The notes: generated by a model from the sequence alone, not told the origin. DNA of 64,000 nt from Phaeosaccion multiseriatum (GCA_965112735.1 OZ218953.1:1116001-1180000); one strand, 5' to 3'; positions 22,417 to 49,256 are shown, numbered from the stretch's first letter. Program-made: numbers and translations.

Positions 22417-23520
22417 CAGCATCAGCCGCAGTGGTAGTAGCGGCAGTACAGCGAGAGAACAAAAGAAGGGGGAGTGCAGCAAAGCTACGTGACCGCTCCG
22501 AGGCGGGGGTAGGTCTCTAGGTCGACAGAGGTCCATTCTGAGGGAGTGGCCTCGGAGTAAGAGAGGAGAGAGGGACTAAGCAGAGGCTGCAGTGTAGCGT
22601 TCTCCTACAGCAGCGCTGTGCAAGATATAGGGCCCGGCCCTGCAAGAAGCCTTGGCTGGCTACGTCGGGCGGCGGCACTTCTTGAGTCAACGAATGAGCA
22701 TCCAATTGCTTGTATAGCATTCGGTTGACTATTGACAAACACAACATTCCGGCGTAGATCTGTCTCCTTTGGACGGGCCGGGGCCGAGCATCTTGCGGGT
22801 GTTGATGGAGGAGAATATGCAGTACACCACAACAGCGACCAAAAATGTAGCCCTTTGTAACGGAAATAACCCTCTCGCGAGTGTCATTTGGTCTGTCGCG
22901 CGCCGCCACGCTACGCCCCTGCTGCGCCAATACTCTCCTCCATCTCCGCTTGTTGCCCTCTCTACTGTCGCCCCTCGGCCGTTACAGTATCGACATTCGT
23001 GCTCTCGACCTGCTTGCTTCTGGCCCCTGATGCTTCTCGTCACTCAGCACAGTCGAGCAGAGCCGAAACCTGGCACCGCCCTTGCTACCACGTGGACCAA
23101 TGATACAACAGCATGAGCCACACCACGGAAGCACCCACCAGAAGCTCCCGAAACGTACCTCTCCGTCTTGTTCCATCCTTGCCTTACTGTCCTCTTCGGC
23201 CAGTCTCCTTCTGGTGTGTGTTCTTCCTCTTCCTAAGCCGTTTTTGGTATGGATCCTTGCTATTCCTTTTGGGACATGGAGAAGGTAAGACACACAATTA
23301 TGGAGGAAAGGAAAGGCGTGTGAGGAAAGGCTGCGCATTTTCAGCCTCGGGGAGTGGGTGTCCGGAGGATGCCCAATCTGGAGCAGCAAGAAGGGTTCCT
23401 TGGAAATGTGCTCCGGTAACGGCGCTTGACACGTTGCCACAAGCCCCCTCTCCGCTCACAACCACTCTCCCCCTGCAAGGAAAAGCCCTACAGCCACCCC
23501 AAGACCAACCAACACTCAAG
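21333..23520. other. 2.2-kb region without a confident gene
   Basis: Holds (ATC)n at 21360-21420, mixed ACC/ATC repeats at 21585-21705, (GA)n at 21785-21850, (GT)n at 22160-22180 and (CAG)n at 22369-22414. Two minus-strand stretches look weakly coding: 22072-21868 (reads ACARLLEDMARTAEETGLP) and a 52-codon ORF starting at 22890 with one hydrophobic segment (RATFLVAVVVYCIFSSI). Neither could be joined into a gene. Confidence 0.4.
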
Positions 23521-24054
23521 ATGCAGATCCTCCAAGTGCTCATGGCGCTCGCAGCCGCCCTCGCCCTTGCAACCGGCGCCAGCGTGGCTGCGGAAGAGAC
23601 CACCCAGCGCGAACTGTAAGTGGTCCTCAAGACGTCTCGCTTCGTTCTTATCGTCTCTCTGGACCATACTCCGGCTCGTTTCTCTGCTGCTGGTTCTAAT
23701 ACTGACGCGTCTTCGTCTCGTGTCTCATGCTGCACTCGTAGTCACTATGGACGACGCAGCTCCTCCGGCTCCAAGTCTTACCGTGGCAGGGGCTGGGGCC
23801 ACGGCTACGGCAGGGGCTGGGGCTCGCTCTCCTCCTCGGGCTCCAGGTCTTCCTCCGGTGGACGCTTCTACGGCAGGGGCTGGGGCTACGCCTACGGCCT
23901 GGGACGCTCCTCGGGCTCCAAGTCTTACGGCAGGGGCTGGGGCCACGGCTACGGTAGGGGCTGGGGCTCCTCGCTCTCCTCTTCGGGATCCAAGTCTTCT
24001 TCAGGATCCAAGTCTTCCTCGGGCTCGAGGTCCTCCTCCAAGGGTGCATGGTAA
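23521..24054 (+). CDS. Small secreted Gly/Trp/Tyr/Arg/Ser-rich repeat protein
   Basis: Two exons, 23521-23615 and 23742-24054, joined in phase 2 (135 aa). Residues 1-23 are a clean signal peptide (MQILQVLMALAAALALATG). The mature protein starts acidic and then consists of repeated GRGWGHGYGRGWG modules, alternating with Ser/Lys runs (SSSGSKSSSGS). Five Arg/Gly/Trp/Tyr modules can be counted. Such aromatic-basic Gly repeats occur in extracellular structural or adhesive proteins. That role is an inference; I know no named family with this module. The signal peptide is shared with the gene starting at 26718 (-) and a relic at 27035-26965 (-). Confidence 0.75.
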
Positions 24055-25013
24055 AGAGATCAAGACGATGCCTTGACTTAACGCTCTTAGTAGCATTAAT
24101 TGAATGAAACGATTCACACAAGAAACCGCCGCTCATAGGCGGTTCTCCCCCTGTGCTATGCATACTCAAAGAGAGGCGATGCTCTTGATATCAAGGGCGA
24201 GGAAAAACGCATAGGCTTTTTAGCACCCCAAGGAGGCCCAATCGTCAACAAGAGGGTTCTCGGGCTAAATTGACTCGCCACAAGGCACAGCCATTGTGAG
24301 CTGCACCCGCCCCCCCTCTCTTCCTGCCGCCCATTCTCATCCACCGACTCCTCTGCTCCTCAGGTAGGGAAGCATGCCTCCTTGCCTGCCCTCGAGCATC
24401 GCGGGAAGACCGATGTTCTTCCCGTGATGCTAGAGGGCAGTGATGCCCAGGGCTGGATGGAAGCTATGCAGCAGACAAGGAGGCATGCCTGCCTGCCTGG
24501 GGAGCAGCAGAGTCCGTGGGTGAGAAAGGGCGGCAGGCGGACAGGGATCGGAGGAGAGGTGCGTTCGCTGCCCGCCGCAAATTCTCTGCTCCTGTGCTTG
24601 CTATCAGAACCTCGACCAATGCCGGCCCCCGCCACTGGTGAGACCGAAGGCACAGCGTGCCGAACAAGGCGCCCCTGTGACGCCGCTCGTGACGGCACTC
24701 GACATGGCGGAGGAGGTTGGCGAGGCTGGGGGGGGGGGGGCGGGGTGGATAGGGACGTGAGCAGGCTGCAGAAACACCCAGACGCAGGTGTCCGTAAGGC
24801 AGCGGCGCACCTGCTCTACACGTTACACAAAGCAGTAGGGGCAAGCGCAAGAGAGAGAACAGGCAAAGAGAATGGTGAGTAGAATGGGGAATTGCTTGGG
24901 GCGGAGGTGTTCTGATCCCTTCATCCCATTGTAGCCTCAAAGAAATTCTGCTTCATTGCTTCATGTCTTTAAACACTTGCGCGCATGTTTGCTCTCGTCT
25001 CACTCCCTTGCAG
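24055..25013. other. Spacer with duplicated 3' sequence and a strong hairpin
   Basis: 24155-24300 is an inverted diverged copy of 26775-26900, so 3' sequence was duplicated along with the secreted-protein gene. 24371-24489 holds the nested inverted repeats described separately. A poly-G run is at 24729-24740. No gene supported. Confidence 0.55.
24371..24489. repeat. Nested inverted repeat / hairpin
   Basis: Inner arms 24387-24409 and 24417-24439 are 23-bp inverted repeats with two mismatches around a 7-base loop. Outer arms GCATGCCTCCTTG (24372) and CAAGGAGGCATGC (24476) add a second stem. The transcript could fold into a long hairpin; a folded non-coding RNA or a mobile-element end are both possible. 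Confidence 0.6.
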
Positions 25014-25375
25014 GAGCCGACAACGCTGAAGATGCCCACGGCCCAGGGGAGACTGGTCCCACTGGAGTTTTAACGGGCTTTCTAGTGAACTTCAGGTGAG
25101 ACGAGCCGGCAGCCCAGAACTTGTCTCTCCGCGCGGGGCGAGGTGAGAGTGGGCAAGGGCAGCTCAGGCCGTCTACCTTTATTTTCTCAAGCCTTGCTAC
25201 CGCCTTGCGTTGTGTAGATCGAAAAAGTGAGCTTGTGTCTTTGCAACGCCATGAGTAGTCGGCTCGTCTCTCTCACCCTCGCCCGATCATCGTTCGCCCC
25301 AGCCTCCGTACCAACAGAGAGACGACACGGAGGCTTCAGCGGAGGCCGCGGGGGAAGAGTCTTTCTATGATAAAT
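25014..25375 (+). pseudogene. Degenerate inverted copy of the secreted Gly-rich gene at 26718-26009
   Basis: 24935-25215 aligns by eye, on the opposite strand, with 26545-26270 (exon 2, intron 2 and flanks of the minus-strand gene). Exon-2-like sequence starts after CTTGCAG at 25013 and reads DNAEDAHGPGETGPTG, but the frame meets TGA where the intact gene has GGGGGA. An exon-3-like piece at 25290-25356 still encodes GGFSGGRGG. No first exon with a signal peptide is visible, so I call it a pseudogene. Confidence 0.6.
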
Positions 25376-25905
25376 AGTCAACTCTATTTGTAAATCCAAC
25401 TAAACTCAAGGCCGCGCACGTCATACTGCTGTCTTTGTTGGGAGCGCTCGTTGCAAGAGCTGCTGCTGCGAGCTTTGTGCTCTCTCTCTCGCCAGCACCA
25501 ATGCCCAATCCAATCAATACCTCGCCTTAGCAGAGTTGCCGAGGCCTTCCTTCGGTGACGCTACATGGCGCCGCTGATACTGCATCCTCCCTTGTCAACA
25601 AAGGAGCTCCCCCGTCCCTCTCGCTGGACCGCGAAGCAGCCTTGTACTCACGGAGGATAAACGCCTCGTTCTTGCCTTTGTTTGCTTGCTGGCTTACGCA
25701 GTGCTTGCAAGCTTTAGCGAGTGTACGCTGATGTACCACACTCTAGTTTCTCATGTGGGCACGCACTCACACCATCCTGCAGTAGGAGTGGCAGCAGCAC
25801 AGCAAAGCACGCAGTAGCAGCTCTTGCAACGAGCGCTCCCAACAAAGACAGCAGTATGACGTGCGCGGGCCTTGAGCTTAATTGGATTTACAAATAGAGT
25901 TGACT
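25376..25905. mobile_element. 530-bp element with about 105-bp terminal inverted repeats
   Basis: Left arm 25376-25480 and right arm 25797-25905 are near-perfect inverted copies (for example GCAAGAGCTGCT..., CGCACGTCATACTGCTGTCT). They enclose about 315 bp with no convincing ORF. Such a foldback shape fits a non-autonomous DNA element or an inverted duplication. I could not identify target-site duplications. Confidence 0.6.
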
Positions 25906-26008
25906 CTTCGTCGCCAAGGACTCTCCCCCTCCCGACCACTCACACAGCTGTCAAGCGAAAGCAGGAGCACTGTCTTAAATTGGGCCACTGAAGGGTACGC
26001 GATCTGGA

Positions 26009-26718
26009 CTAGAATCCTTCAAAGTCGCCACCACCCCCCCCACCCCCCCGGCCTCCGCCAAAGCCTCCCCTGCCCCCACCCCTGCCCCCGCCAAAGCCTC
26101 GGCCGCCGCCGCGTGGTGCACCGGTGTTGATACGGAGGCTGGGGCAAACGTTCTGTTGGTTGTCTACCGCTGGGCCCGCGCCGCTCGTTGTGTACCCGCC
26201 CACCTCGCCGTCAGCCGCTTCCGCTGCGGGGCAAAGAAGAGCGATGGTCGAGGGTGCGCTCACTTTAAGATTTACACAATGCGAGGCGGTAGCAAGGCTT
26301 GAGAAGCTAAAGTAGACGTCCTGAGCTGCCCTTGCCCACTCTCACCTCTACCCGCGCGGAGAAAGAAGTTCTGGGCTGCCGGCTCGTCTCCCCCAAAGTT
26401 CACTGGAAAGCCCGTTAGATCTCCAGTGGGACCAGTCTCCCCTACGCCATAGGCATCTTCAGCGTTGTCGTCTCCTGCAAGGGAGTGAGACGAGAGCAAA
26501 CATGCGCGCAAGCGTTCAGAGGCGTGAAGCAATGAAGCGCTTTTCTTTTTAGGATACAGGATCTACAGGGGCAGGACAAACGCACCCTCCTCCACAGTCG
26601 CAGGCTCGTCCGCGATGGGCACGCTGGTGGCGGCGGGCTGGTCCGCGGTGGGCACGCTGGTGCCGGTGGCAAGGGCGAGGGCGGCTGCGAGGGCCATGAG
26701 CACTTGGACGACCTTCAT
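26009..26718 (-). CDS. Small secreted protein with RGG/Gly-rich C terminus
   Basis: Three exons read downwards: 26718-26586, 26474-26346, 26223-26009 (158 aa, all junctions phase 1). The signal peptide MKVVQVLMALAAALALATG is nearly identical to that of the plus-strand gene at 23521, so the two are paralogues at the N terminus. The middle is acidic and Pro/Thr-rich (GDDNAEDAYGVGETGPTGD). It carries a single Cys (NVCPSLRINTG), and the tail is GGRGFGGGRGGG repeats ending DFEGF. The C-terminal repeats differ wholly from the paralogue, which points to swapping of the mature part behind a conserved secretion signal. Function unknown; an extracellular matrix or cell-wall role is a guess. Confidence 0.7.
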
Positions 26719-26769
26719 CTTGGTCGCTACGAGGAGACTATGGGCTTCTTTGGAAGGATCAGAAGCATT

Positions 26770-27035
26770 GTGGGCAAGAGTGACCGTGCCTTAGGGCGTC
26801 AATTTAGCCATTAGTGCCCGAGAACCCTTTTGACGATTGGGCCTCTCGACACCCAACTTGGGGTGCTGAAATGCCTCGGCCTTTTTCTTCCCCTCTCTTT
26901 CAAGGACTCTTTGCGTGGCATCGCGTAGCAGCCTGCGAGGAGGATGGTGGCAAGTATGAGGGAAGTATGCCCTTCCGCAGCCACGCTGGCGCCGGTTGCA
27001 AGGGCGAGGGCGGCTTGAGTGTTCGTTGGTCGTGG
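26770..27035 (-). pseudogene. Relic of a third copy of the secreted-protein gene
   Basis: 27017-26970 on the minus strand repeats over 40 bases of the 23521 gene's signal-peptide exon (AALALATGASVAAE) and then diverges. 26900-26775 matches, on the minus strand, the sequence downstream of that gene. There is no start codon in frame and no second exon. A further diverged scrap of the same 3' sequence is at 27140-27260. Confidence 0.6.
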
Positions 27036-27519
27036 GGCTGGCTGTAGTGCTTTTACTCGCAGGACAGTATGAGCAGAGAGGAGGTGCCTTGCTGTGTGTC
27101 GGCGCTGTTACCGAGCACATTTCCACGTGATATGAAACATGGAGCACATTTCCACGGAACCCTTTTGCTACTCCTGATTGGGTCTCCTCTATTGCCCACT
27201 TTCCTCCCGTCTCAGCCTCTCTCCGTTAGCAAGAGCATCGCCTCTCTTTGAATACATGCTGCAGCTGCGTAGGAGGAGGAGGTAGCTGGATCCGGGCAAT
27301 AGAGCGGGAGAACCACTGCTCTAGCATGGTATAGGCGCACGCACCCACGCCTCCCTTGCTCAATCGAACCCTTCCCTCAAAGGGCTGGGAAATTTCCAGG
27401 CCAAAATCTTTGACACGACCCCTCTAGAACCCTCTGGCTTAGACCTTGCGCCATTAGTGACTTTGAAGACTTTGCACAGGAAGTTTGCAAGCCTCCAAAG
27501 ACAAGAAGCACATCGAGAC

Positions 27520-28419
27520 ATGAACTCCTTCAAGACGATGTTGGCGGTCGTGGCGCTCTTCGCGCTCTCTTCGCTGCCGGCAGCCCATGCCCAGCAGACG
27601 GCGGTGAGTGGTGATTGGAGCGTTAGCAGTCTCGGAAAGCGCTCCAGAGGACAGAGGAGAGGCTGAGGAGGCTCTGCTCAGCCTTCTGGACCGATGATCA
27701 CACGCGGGCGCCAACGTCGTCGCCTTTACTTGAAGCTGTCAACCCGTGTCCATTCCGCACGCGCCACTGTAGGCAAACCCTCTTGTTTGAAAAGGCTTCT
27801 CCGAGGACAGCTTCACCTCTCCGTCTGACTTTGCTGCTCTCCGCGCTCCCCGCCCTGCCTTTTATCACTTGCCTCATTGCAGACTCAAGCCCCCGCGGCT
27901 ACCACCCCCGGTCAATGCGGAGACTACTGTGGTGACTTCGGCATCCTCCCCGGTCAGACTGGCCCACAGTCCATCCCGACCGCTGAAGCCACTGATGCGC
28001 CAGCGACCGCGACTCCCGCCCCGGGTGGTGATGCACCGGCCGACGCTGAGGCCGACGAGGACGAGGAGGACGCACGCCCCCCCGCTGACGACACCACTCC
28101 TCCTTCCCGCCGCCCCAACCGCCGCACTCGCCCCCCCGCTGACGAGGGCGAGGAGGACGAGACTGAGGACGAAGACGCGCCTCCCAACAACGCTGAGACC
28201 ACTGACTTTCAACTTCGAGGTGGAAGACGCCTTCAGCAGCAGCAGCCGTGCTTCTGCTCTCGCACGTGCCAGCAGACAGGCTCCTGCTGCTCTGACTTTG
28301 ACCCCGCGAATTGCAACTTCAACACCACCACCGAAGCCCCGGCCGCAGATGACGGTGGCGCCAACGGGGATGGAGGTTTCAACGAAGGAGGCGATGGTGG
28401 TGAAGGAGGAGGAAACTAG
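27520..28419 (+). CDS. Secreted acidic Pro/Thr-rich protein with a Cys cluster like a half somatomedin-B domain
   Basis: Exons 27520-27603 and 27883-28419 join in phase 0 (206 aa). Residues 1-24 are a signal peptide (MNSFKTMLAVVALFALSSLP, then AAHA). After CGDYCGDFG comes a long disordered linker rich in Pro, Thr, Asp and Glu. The block CFCSRTCQQTGSCCSDF (about residues 150-170) has the C-x-C-x3-C-x5-CC-x-D spacing typical of the core of somatomedin-B-like modules, although the full eight-Cys domain is not present. The tail is Gly/Asp-rich. It sits beside the two other secreted-protein genes but has a different signal peptide. An extracellular, possibly protein-binding, role is inferred. Confidence 0.7.
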
Positions 28420-29080
28420 AATTCTAGGTGGCTGACTCCAAGTTCTCTAAGAATGTGCGTAAGAGCTGATCAAGTATTTAATTAATAGACGTTGCTAAGA
28501 TCCAATACCACTCCCCCCCTTGGATGTCCTTGTCCTTACACTTGCCTCAATGTCTTGTATGTCCTTGTCCTTATCACTTTTGCCTCCTACACGGCCTTCT
28601 CCCTTCCCTTTGCCCCCTGCACGGCCTCATCCCTTTGCGCCCTACACGGCCTCGTCACTGAACCGCCCCTCCCACTGTCCCGAATTGGACAGAAATCGAC
28701 CTCCTCGATATCCAATGTCGATGTCCTGCCCATACACTTATTCTTAGCCTCCGGCCAAGGGCAGTGGCGCCCCTTCCCGGAACAGCTCTCAGTAGCCACC
28801 TAGTGGCCTACCGCTCACTCCAAGATCGCGCTGAGATGTACGCACGACTGATCAAGTGGAGCGTGTGTACTTTAAAGAAGACGTTGCTAATGTCCAATAC
28901 TACCCCCTCGATGATGTCATGTCCTTACGCTTACCCCAATGTCCTTTCTGTCTTTGTCCTTATACTCCTTTGCCTACTACACGGCCTCGTCACTGAACCG
29001 CCCCTCCCACCGTCCCGAATTTGACAGAAATAGACCTCCTCGATTTCCAATGTCCATGTCCTGCCCATACACTTACATTA

Positions 29081-29240
29081 TCGGCCCTGGACAAGATTAC
29101 AGTGTGTACCAACAAAACTATCTGATTATCAATAATCAGGCCCCAGCTGGCGCCATAATCAGGCCGGCTGGCGCCGGGCATAATCAGTAATCAAGGCGGG
29201 CTGGCGTAATCAGAAATCACATAATTTTGTCCAGGGCCGA
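29081..29240. mobile_element. Short TIR element, copy 1
   Basis: 160 bp with perfect 14-bp ends, TCGGCCCTGGACAA / TTGTCCAGGGCCGA. The inside has inverted and direct copies of TAATCAG and GGCTGGCGCC. CACTTACA occurs at both sides (29070-29077 and 29241-29248), consistent with an 8-bp target-site duplication, though three extra bases (TTA) lie between the left copy and the TIR. It sits in the second of two direct repeats, so the first repeat shows the empty site. Confidence 0.7.
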
Positions 29241-29284
29241 CACTTACAGCGTGCGTGTGTGCTTGCGTGTTGTGTGAGGGCGAG

Positions 29285-29546
29285 CAAGTCCTCCCACGCC
29301 TCTTGCACCGTCTGTCCAGGGCAAGCAGAGAGAGAAGGGATATAATATACAAGTCCTCCCACGCCTCTTGCACCGTCTGTCCAGGGCAAGCAGAGAGAGA
29401 AGGGATATAATATACAAGTCCTCCCACGCCTCTTGCCCGTCTGTCCAGGGCAAGCAGAGAGAGAAGGGATATAATATACAAGTCCTCCCACGCCTCTTGC
29501 ACCGTCTGTCCAGGGCAAGCAGAGAGAGAAGGGATATAATATACAC
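29285..29546 (+). repeat. 65-bp tandem repeat, four copies
   Basis: Unit contains AAGTCCTCCCACGCCTCTTG, GTCTGTCCAGGGCAAGC and GGGATATAATATA. Copies are nearly identical; the third lacks two bases. Each carries a TATAATATA box-like sequence. A (GT)n follows at 29555-29581. Confidence 0.85.
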
Positions 29547-30117
29547 CTAAGAATGGTGTGTGTGTGTGTGTGTGTGTGTGTAGGGTAGGCGTGGCCGAAA
29601 GGTTCTCAAAATCGATCACCTCGAATCAATACATCGATGGATACAGGGATGGCACCAGAGGAATTCCTCTCCTCTTTTCCTCCTTCTCCTTATACATTGC
29701 TGCTTGTAGCTCGAAGGTAAGGATAAAGGCAAGGATGGGTGTTGAGGAAAGGAGGAGGAGTGCTTGCCCCCCCTCCTCGGCTCTATTCCTCGTCTTCTCC
29801 CATCCCATCTTCTCTCTCTGCTCTCTCCAAGTCAGCTCTTTTTGCGTCCGTGGTTGGTTGCGGCTGCTCCTGACAGCCCTTCCGGCTGGCAATCAAGAGA
29901 GAGGGGTGCCCTTCTTTCCTGTAGAGCCCCCCTCTGCAGTGGGCAAAGAGAGGCTGAAAGACTCGCAAGGGTTTTCTAAGACTTCTTCTCTTTCTCTCCC
30001 CCCTCACCCCTCCCTCTTCCTTCTCTTCTTCTCTTGTCACCTCCAACCCCCCTCAATGGCAGCAGACGGCAGTGACACGCAGCGTCGTGGCGTAGGACCT
30101 CGCGCCGTCTTCCAAGG

Positions 30118-46169
<16,052 letters not shown>

Positions 46170-47203
46170 GGCAGGCGGGAGAGGAGAGCGGCAGCATCGC
46201 AGCAGGGAGAGACCACCGACAGAACCTACTTGGAGCGCGGCCTCATACAGTATACAAGCAAGAGAGCAAAGTGCGAGGAAAGGATGTGCAGCAGCTCGCG
46301 CAAGCATGAAATGAAAAAAAAGGAAAAATAAAAAAAATTAAAAAATTCCCTCGGCTAATTTCACGCCGGCCTCTGTGGTTACGGGTCCGATCGGCCCTGG
46401 AAGAGGTTATCAGATTACTGATTACGGCCGGTGCAGCCGGCCTGATTACTGATTATGGCGCCAGCCGGGCCTGATTACTGATTATGACCGGCGCCAGCCG
46501 GCCTGATTACTGATTATGACGGGCGCTAGCCGGCCTGATTACTGATTATTGGCGCCAGCCGGCCTTATGACCGGCGCACACTGTAACCTCTTCCAGGGCC
46601 GAGTCCGAGTACAGTACTCCTTGTGCCTGGTGTCACAACAACAAGGAGGGTAAACCGCGCACGTACGCACGCCTCAACCGCTCGGTGTGCGGTTGAGCCT
46701 TCGTTTCCGACTTTCACATGAGAGATAATCAGAACGAGTCCGGGGGGTCCGGGGGGCCCGCATTTTGATTTATGCCGCCACGCCATTCATTACGTAAAGC
46801 TTACATAAGTGGGAGGTTTGCATTTGCTGGCGAAAGGAGAGAGAGAGAAGGCTGCACCGCCCACGTCCCGTCCAACAGCGGAAAAAAGGAGGGCGAGGGA
46901 TCCTGGGAAGGGGGGGGGGCGCGGTAGCAGCAGCAGTGGAGGAGGTTTTTGGGCTCCGCTGATAGCGCTGTGCATCAGAGGTTTCAGGAAGGAGAAGGGG
47001 CCTGACGCAGGAGAGGAAGTTGGGCACAGGAACCGAGGGGCAAAAAGCAGGTGAGGGCTTGGAAAGTGTGAGGAAGGGAATGGGGCATCATTTGGCAGTG
47101 TTTTCCCATAATAAATCTTGCCTCCACCTCCTCCTTCAACAGACGCCCCCACGTCCCGAACGTGTACCGCAGGTGAGCCTGGATCTCTTGCCGGGGCGCC
47201 AGG
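46170..47203. other. Spacer downstream of the CHD gene
   Basis: A-rich sequence at 46305-46345 probably contains the CHD polyadenylation region. The second TIR element follows (separate entry). 46610-47203 should hold the promoter of the ankyrin-PNPO gene; no motif identified. Confidence 0.5.
46391..46602. mobile_element. Short TIR element, copy 2
   Basis: 212 bp with perfect 19-bp ends, TCGGCCCTGGAAGAGGTTA and its reverse complement at 46584-46602. GTCCGA flanks it on both sides (46385-46390 and 46603-46608), fitting a 6-bp or longer target-site duplication. The inside is about five copies of a unit with CCGGCCTGATTACTGATTA and GGCGCCAGCCGG, related to the inside of the 29081 copy. No ORF, so it is non-autonomous. 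Confidence 0.75.
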
Positions 47204-47994
47204 ATGAGTGGGCTTGATCTCCTCGTGGACGCCCTGGGGAACAAGAAGGGGGAGGCGTGGGAGGAAGAGGAGGGAGCGGCAGGAGGAGGAGGAGGACGAG
47301 CAGGGGCAGGGGCAGGGGCAGGTGCGGGCAAAAGCAAGGGGAGGCAGGCCAGCGGGAGGGCGCGAAGGAGCGCGAATAGCAGTAGTATCAGCAGCAGCAG
47401 CAGTAGTAGTAGTAGTAGCAGTAGCGATGGCGGGGGGAAGCGAGCGCCGGAAGAGGTTGAGGAAGGGAAGAGGGGCAGGGGTGGCAAGAGGGGCCGGGGC
47501 GGGGCGGTGAGTCAGCAGCAGCAGAAGCAGCAGCCAAAGCATGGCGATGCCCTAGAAGCTGCCGTGAGCGATGACAAAGTGTGGAAGTCATTGCGGTCGT
47601 ACCAGGAGGGTATGCCGTACAAGGATTGGCGCAGTGGAGACTTGGCTGCACGGCTAGGGCACGTGAGCCTTGCAGTCAGCAAGGAGGCGGAGGCCGCGAA
47701 GGGGGGCGCCAAGGGCATGAAGGCGAATGGTGGTGAGTGAGTTTGTGGGTGAGGATGAGGGCGGGTGGGAGAGAGAGAACATGGAGGTAGCTGTTTGTGT
47801 GTGTGTGTGGGGGGGGGATGCGCTCTTCCCTCCCTCCACATCCCATGGTGAAAATGGACATCTCAAGGGGGATGTTGTAATACGACCCGACTCTTCCATG
47901 GACACGTGTCTGCCCCCTCCTTCCCTGAAACCTCCTCCTCCTCCTCCTCCTCCTCCTCCTCCTCCTCCTCCTCCTCCTCCTCCTCCTCCTTCTT

Positions 47995-48032
<38 letters not shown>

Positions 48033-48579
48033 TCTGCTTCTACTACTGCTACAACTATTTCTCCTCCTGCTACAATTACTACTATTTCCGCTACTACAAC
48101 ACGACTATTGCCTCCCCTCAGCAAGCAACCGCTTGAGCTGGTCCTGGCGGGCGATGGACTCTGCAGCTGCAGGGGGGCATCTGGACATGCTCAAGTTCCT
48201 CCACGCACACAGGTAAGGTCAATGACGCAGTTGGCATAGTTACGTAAGGTCAATGACGCAGTTGGCATAGTTACGTGAGGTCATTGACTGCAGTTGGCAT
48301 AGTTACGTAAGGTCATTGACTGCAGTTGGCATAGTTTACGTAGTTGAGGAGAGTACCGTAACGTCGTGAACACGAAGTGTCCAAGAAGTGTGCAGGGCTC
48401 GTGACTGTGACGGTCAGCACCGAGGTTGCGGATCGCTTGTGTTCAGGCATTGGTTTCAGACTCCGCAACTTGCTACGCTGAGCTACCCTAACACCCCACA
48501 CCCCACACCCTGGTCACCTTTCGCACGCTCTCTCTCTCCCTCTCTCTCTTTCTGTCCCCCTATCGATCTCTCCGACCTT

Positions 48580-48614
<35 letters not shown>

Positions 48615-48945
48615 ACACATACACTCTCTCTCGTAGGTCGGAGGGTGCGTCTACGGACGCCTTGGACTCGGCTGTGCAGGGAGGCCACACGGAAGTAGTC
48701 AAGTGGCTACACAGCCACAGAGAGGAGGGCTGCTCGTCCGCCGCACTGAGCATCGCAGCACGCCTCGGAAACCTGGAAATGGTGAAACTGCTCTTTCAGT
48801 ACGGACTCGCGGAGGGTATCAAGGTGGGTTGGTGTGTTGGGGGGGGGAATGGGATTTGTGTGTGTGTTTGCTGGCCTACACACCACCCCTCGCTCGACTC
48901 TTCCTTCTCTCGGTGGCGCTCTCCCTCTCTGTCTGTCTCTTTTCT

Positions 48946-48990
<45 letters not shown>

Positions 48991-49177
48991 CCCCTCTCTC
49001 TCTCTCTCTCTCTCTCTCCCTCTCTCTCTCTCTCCTTCTCTGTGTCTCTTTCGCTGGACTCGCTCTTTCTCAGAGTCTCTCTCCCTCGCTAGAATCTTTT
49101 TTTTTGCTTCAGTCGTGGATTAGTGCCCGGTCACTGTGCATGCCGAAATTCTCATCGCACTCCTTTTCCTTGTGGCC

Positions 49178-49256
<79 letters not shown>

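Larger units (their letters stand above)
28420..30117. other. Repeat-rich spacer upstream of the CHD gene
   Basis: 28495-28745 and 28885-29080 are direct repeats of about 200 bp (shared 'CCAATGTC', 'CACGGCCTCGTCACTGAACC', 'CTGCCCATACACTTA'). The second copy is interrupted by the TIR element at 29081. A 65-bp tandem array and (GT)n follow. 29600-30117 is probably the promoter and 5' untranslated region of the CHD gene. No gene supported. Confidence 0.6.

Noticed and set aside
22517-22930. 137-codon minus-strand ORF
   Set aside because: No domain, no plausible splice partners, and another frame over the same DNA looks equally good.
27869-28435. 188-codon plus-strand Pro/Arg/Thr-rich ORF
   Set aside because: Overlaps the frame that joins in phase to the 27520 signal-peptide exon and contains the Cys cluster.
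29284-29546. CRISPR-like array
   Set aside because: The 65-bp units are directly adjacent with no unique spacers, and the genome is eukaryotic.
29191-29619. 142-codon minus-strand ORF with SLSACPGQTVQEAWEDLYII repeats
   Set aside because: Product of the 65-bp tandem array; no start context, domain or splice support.
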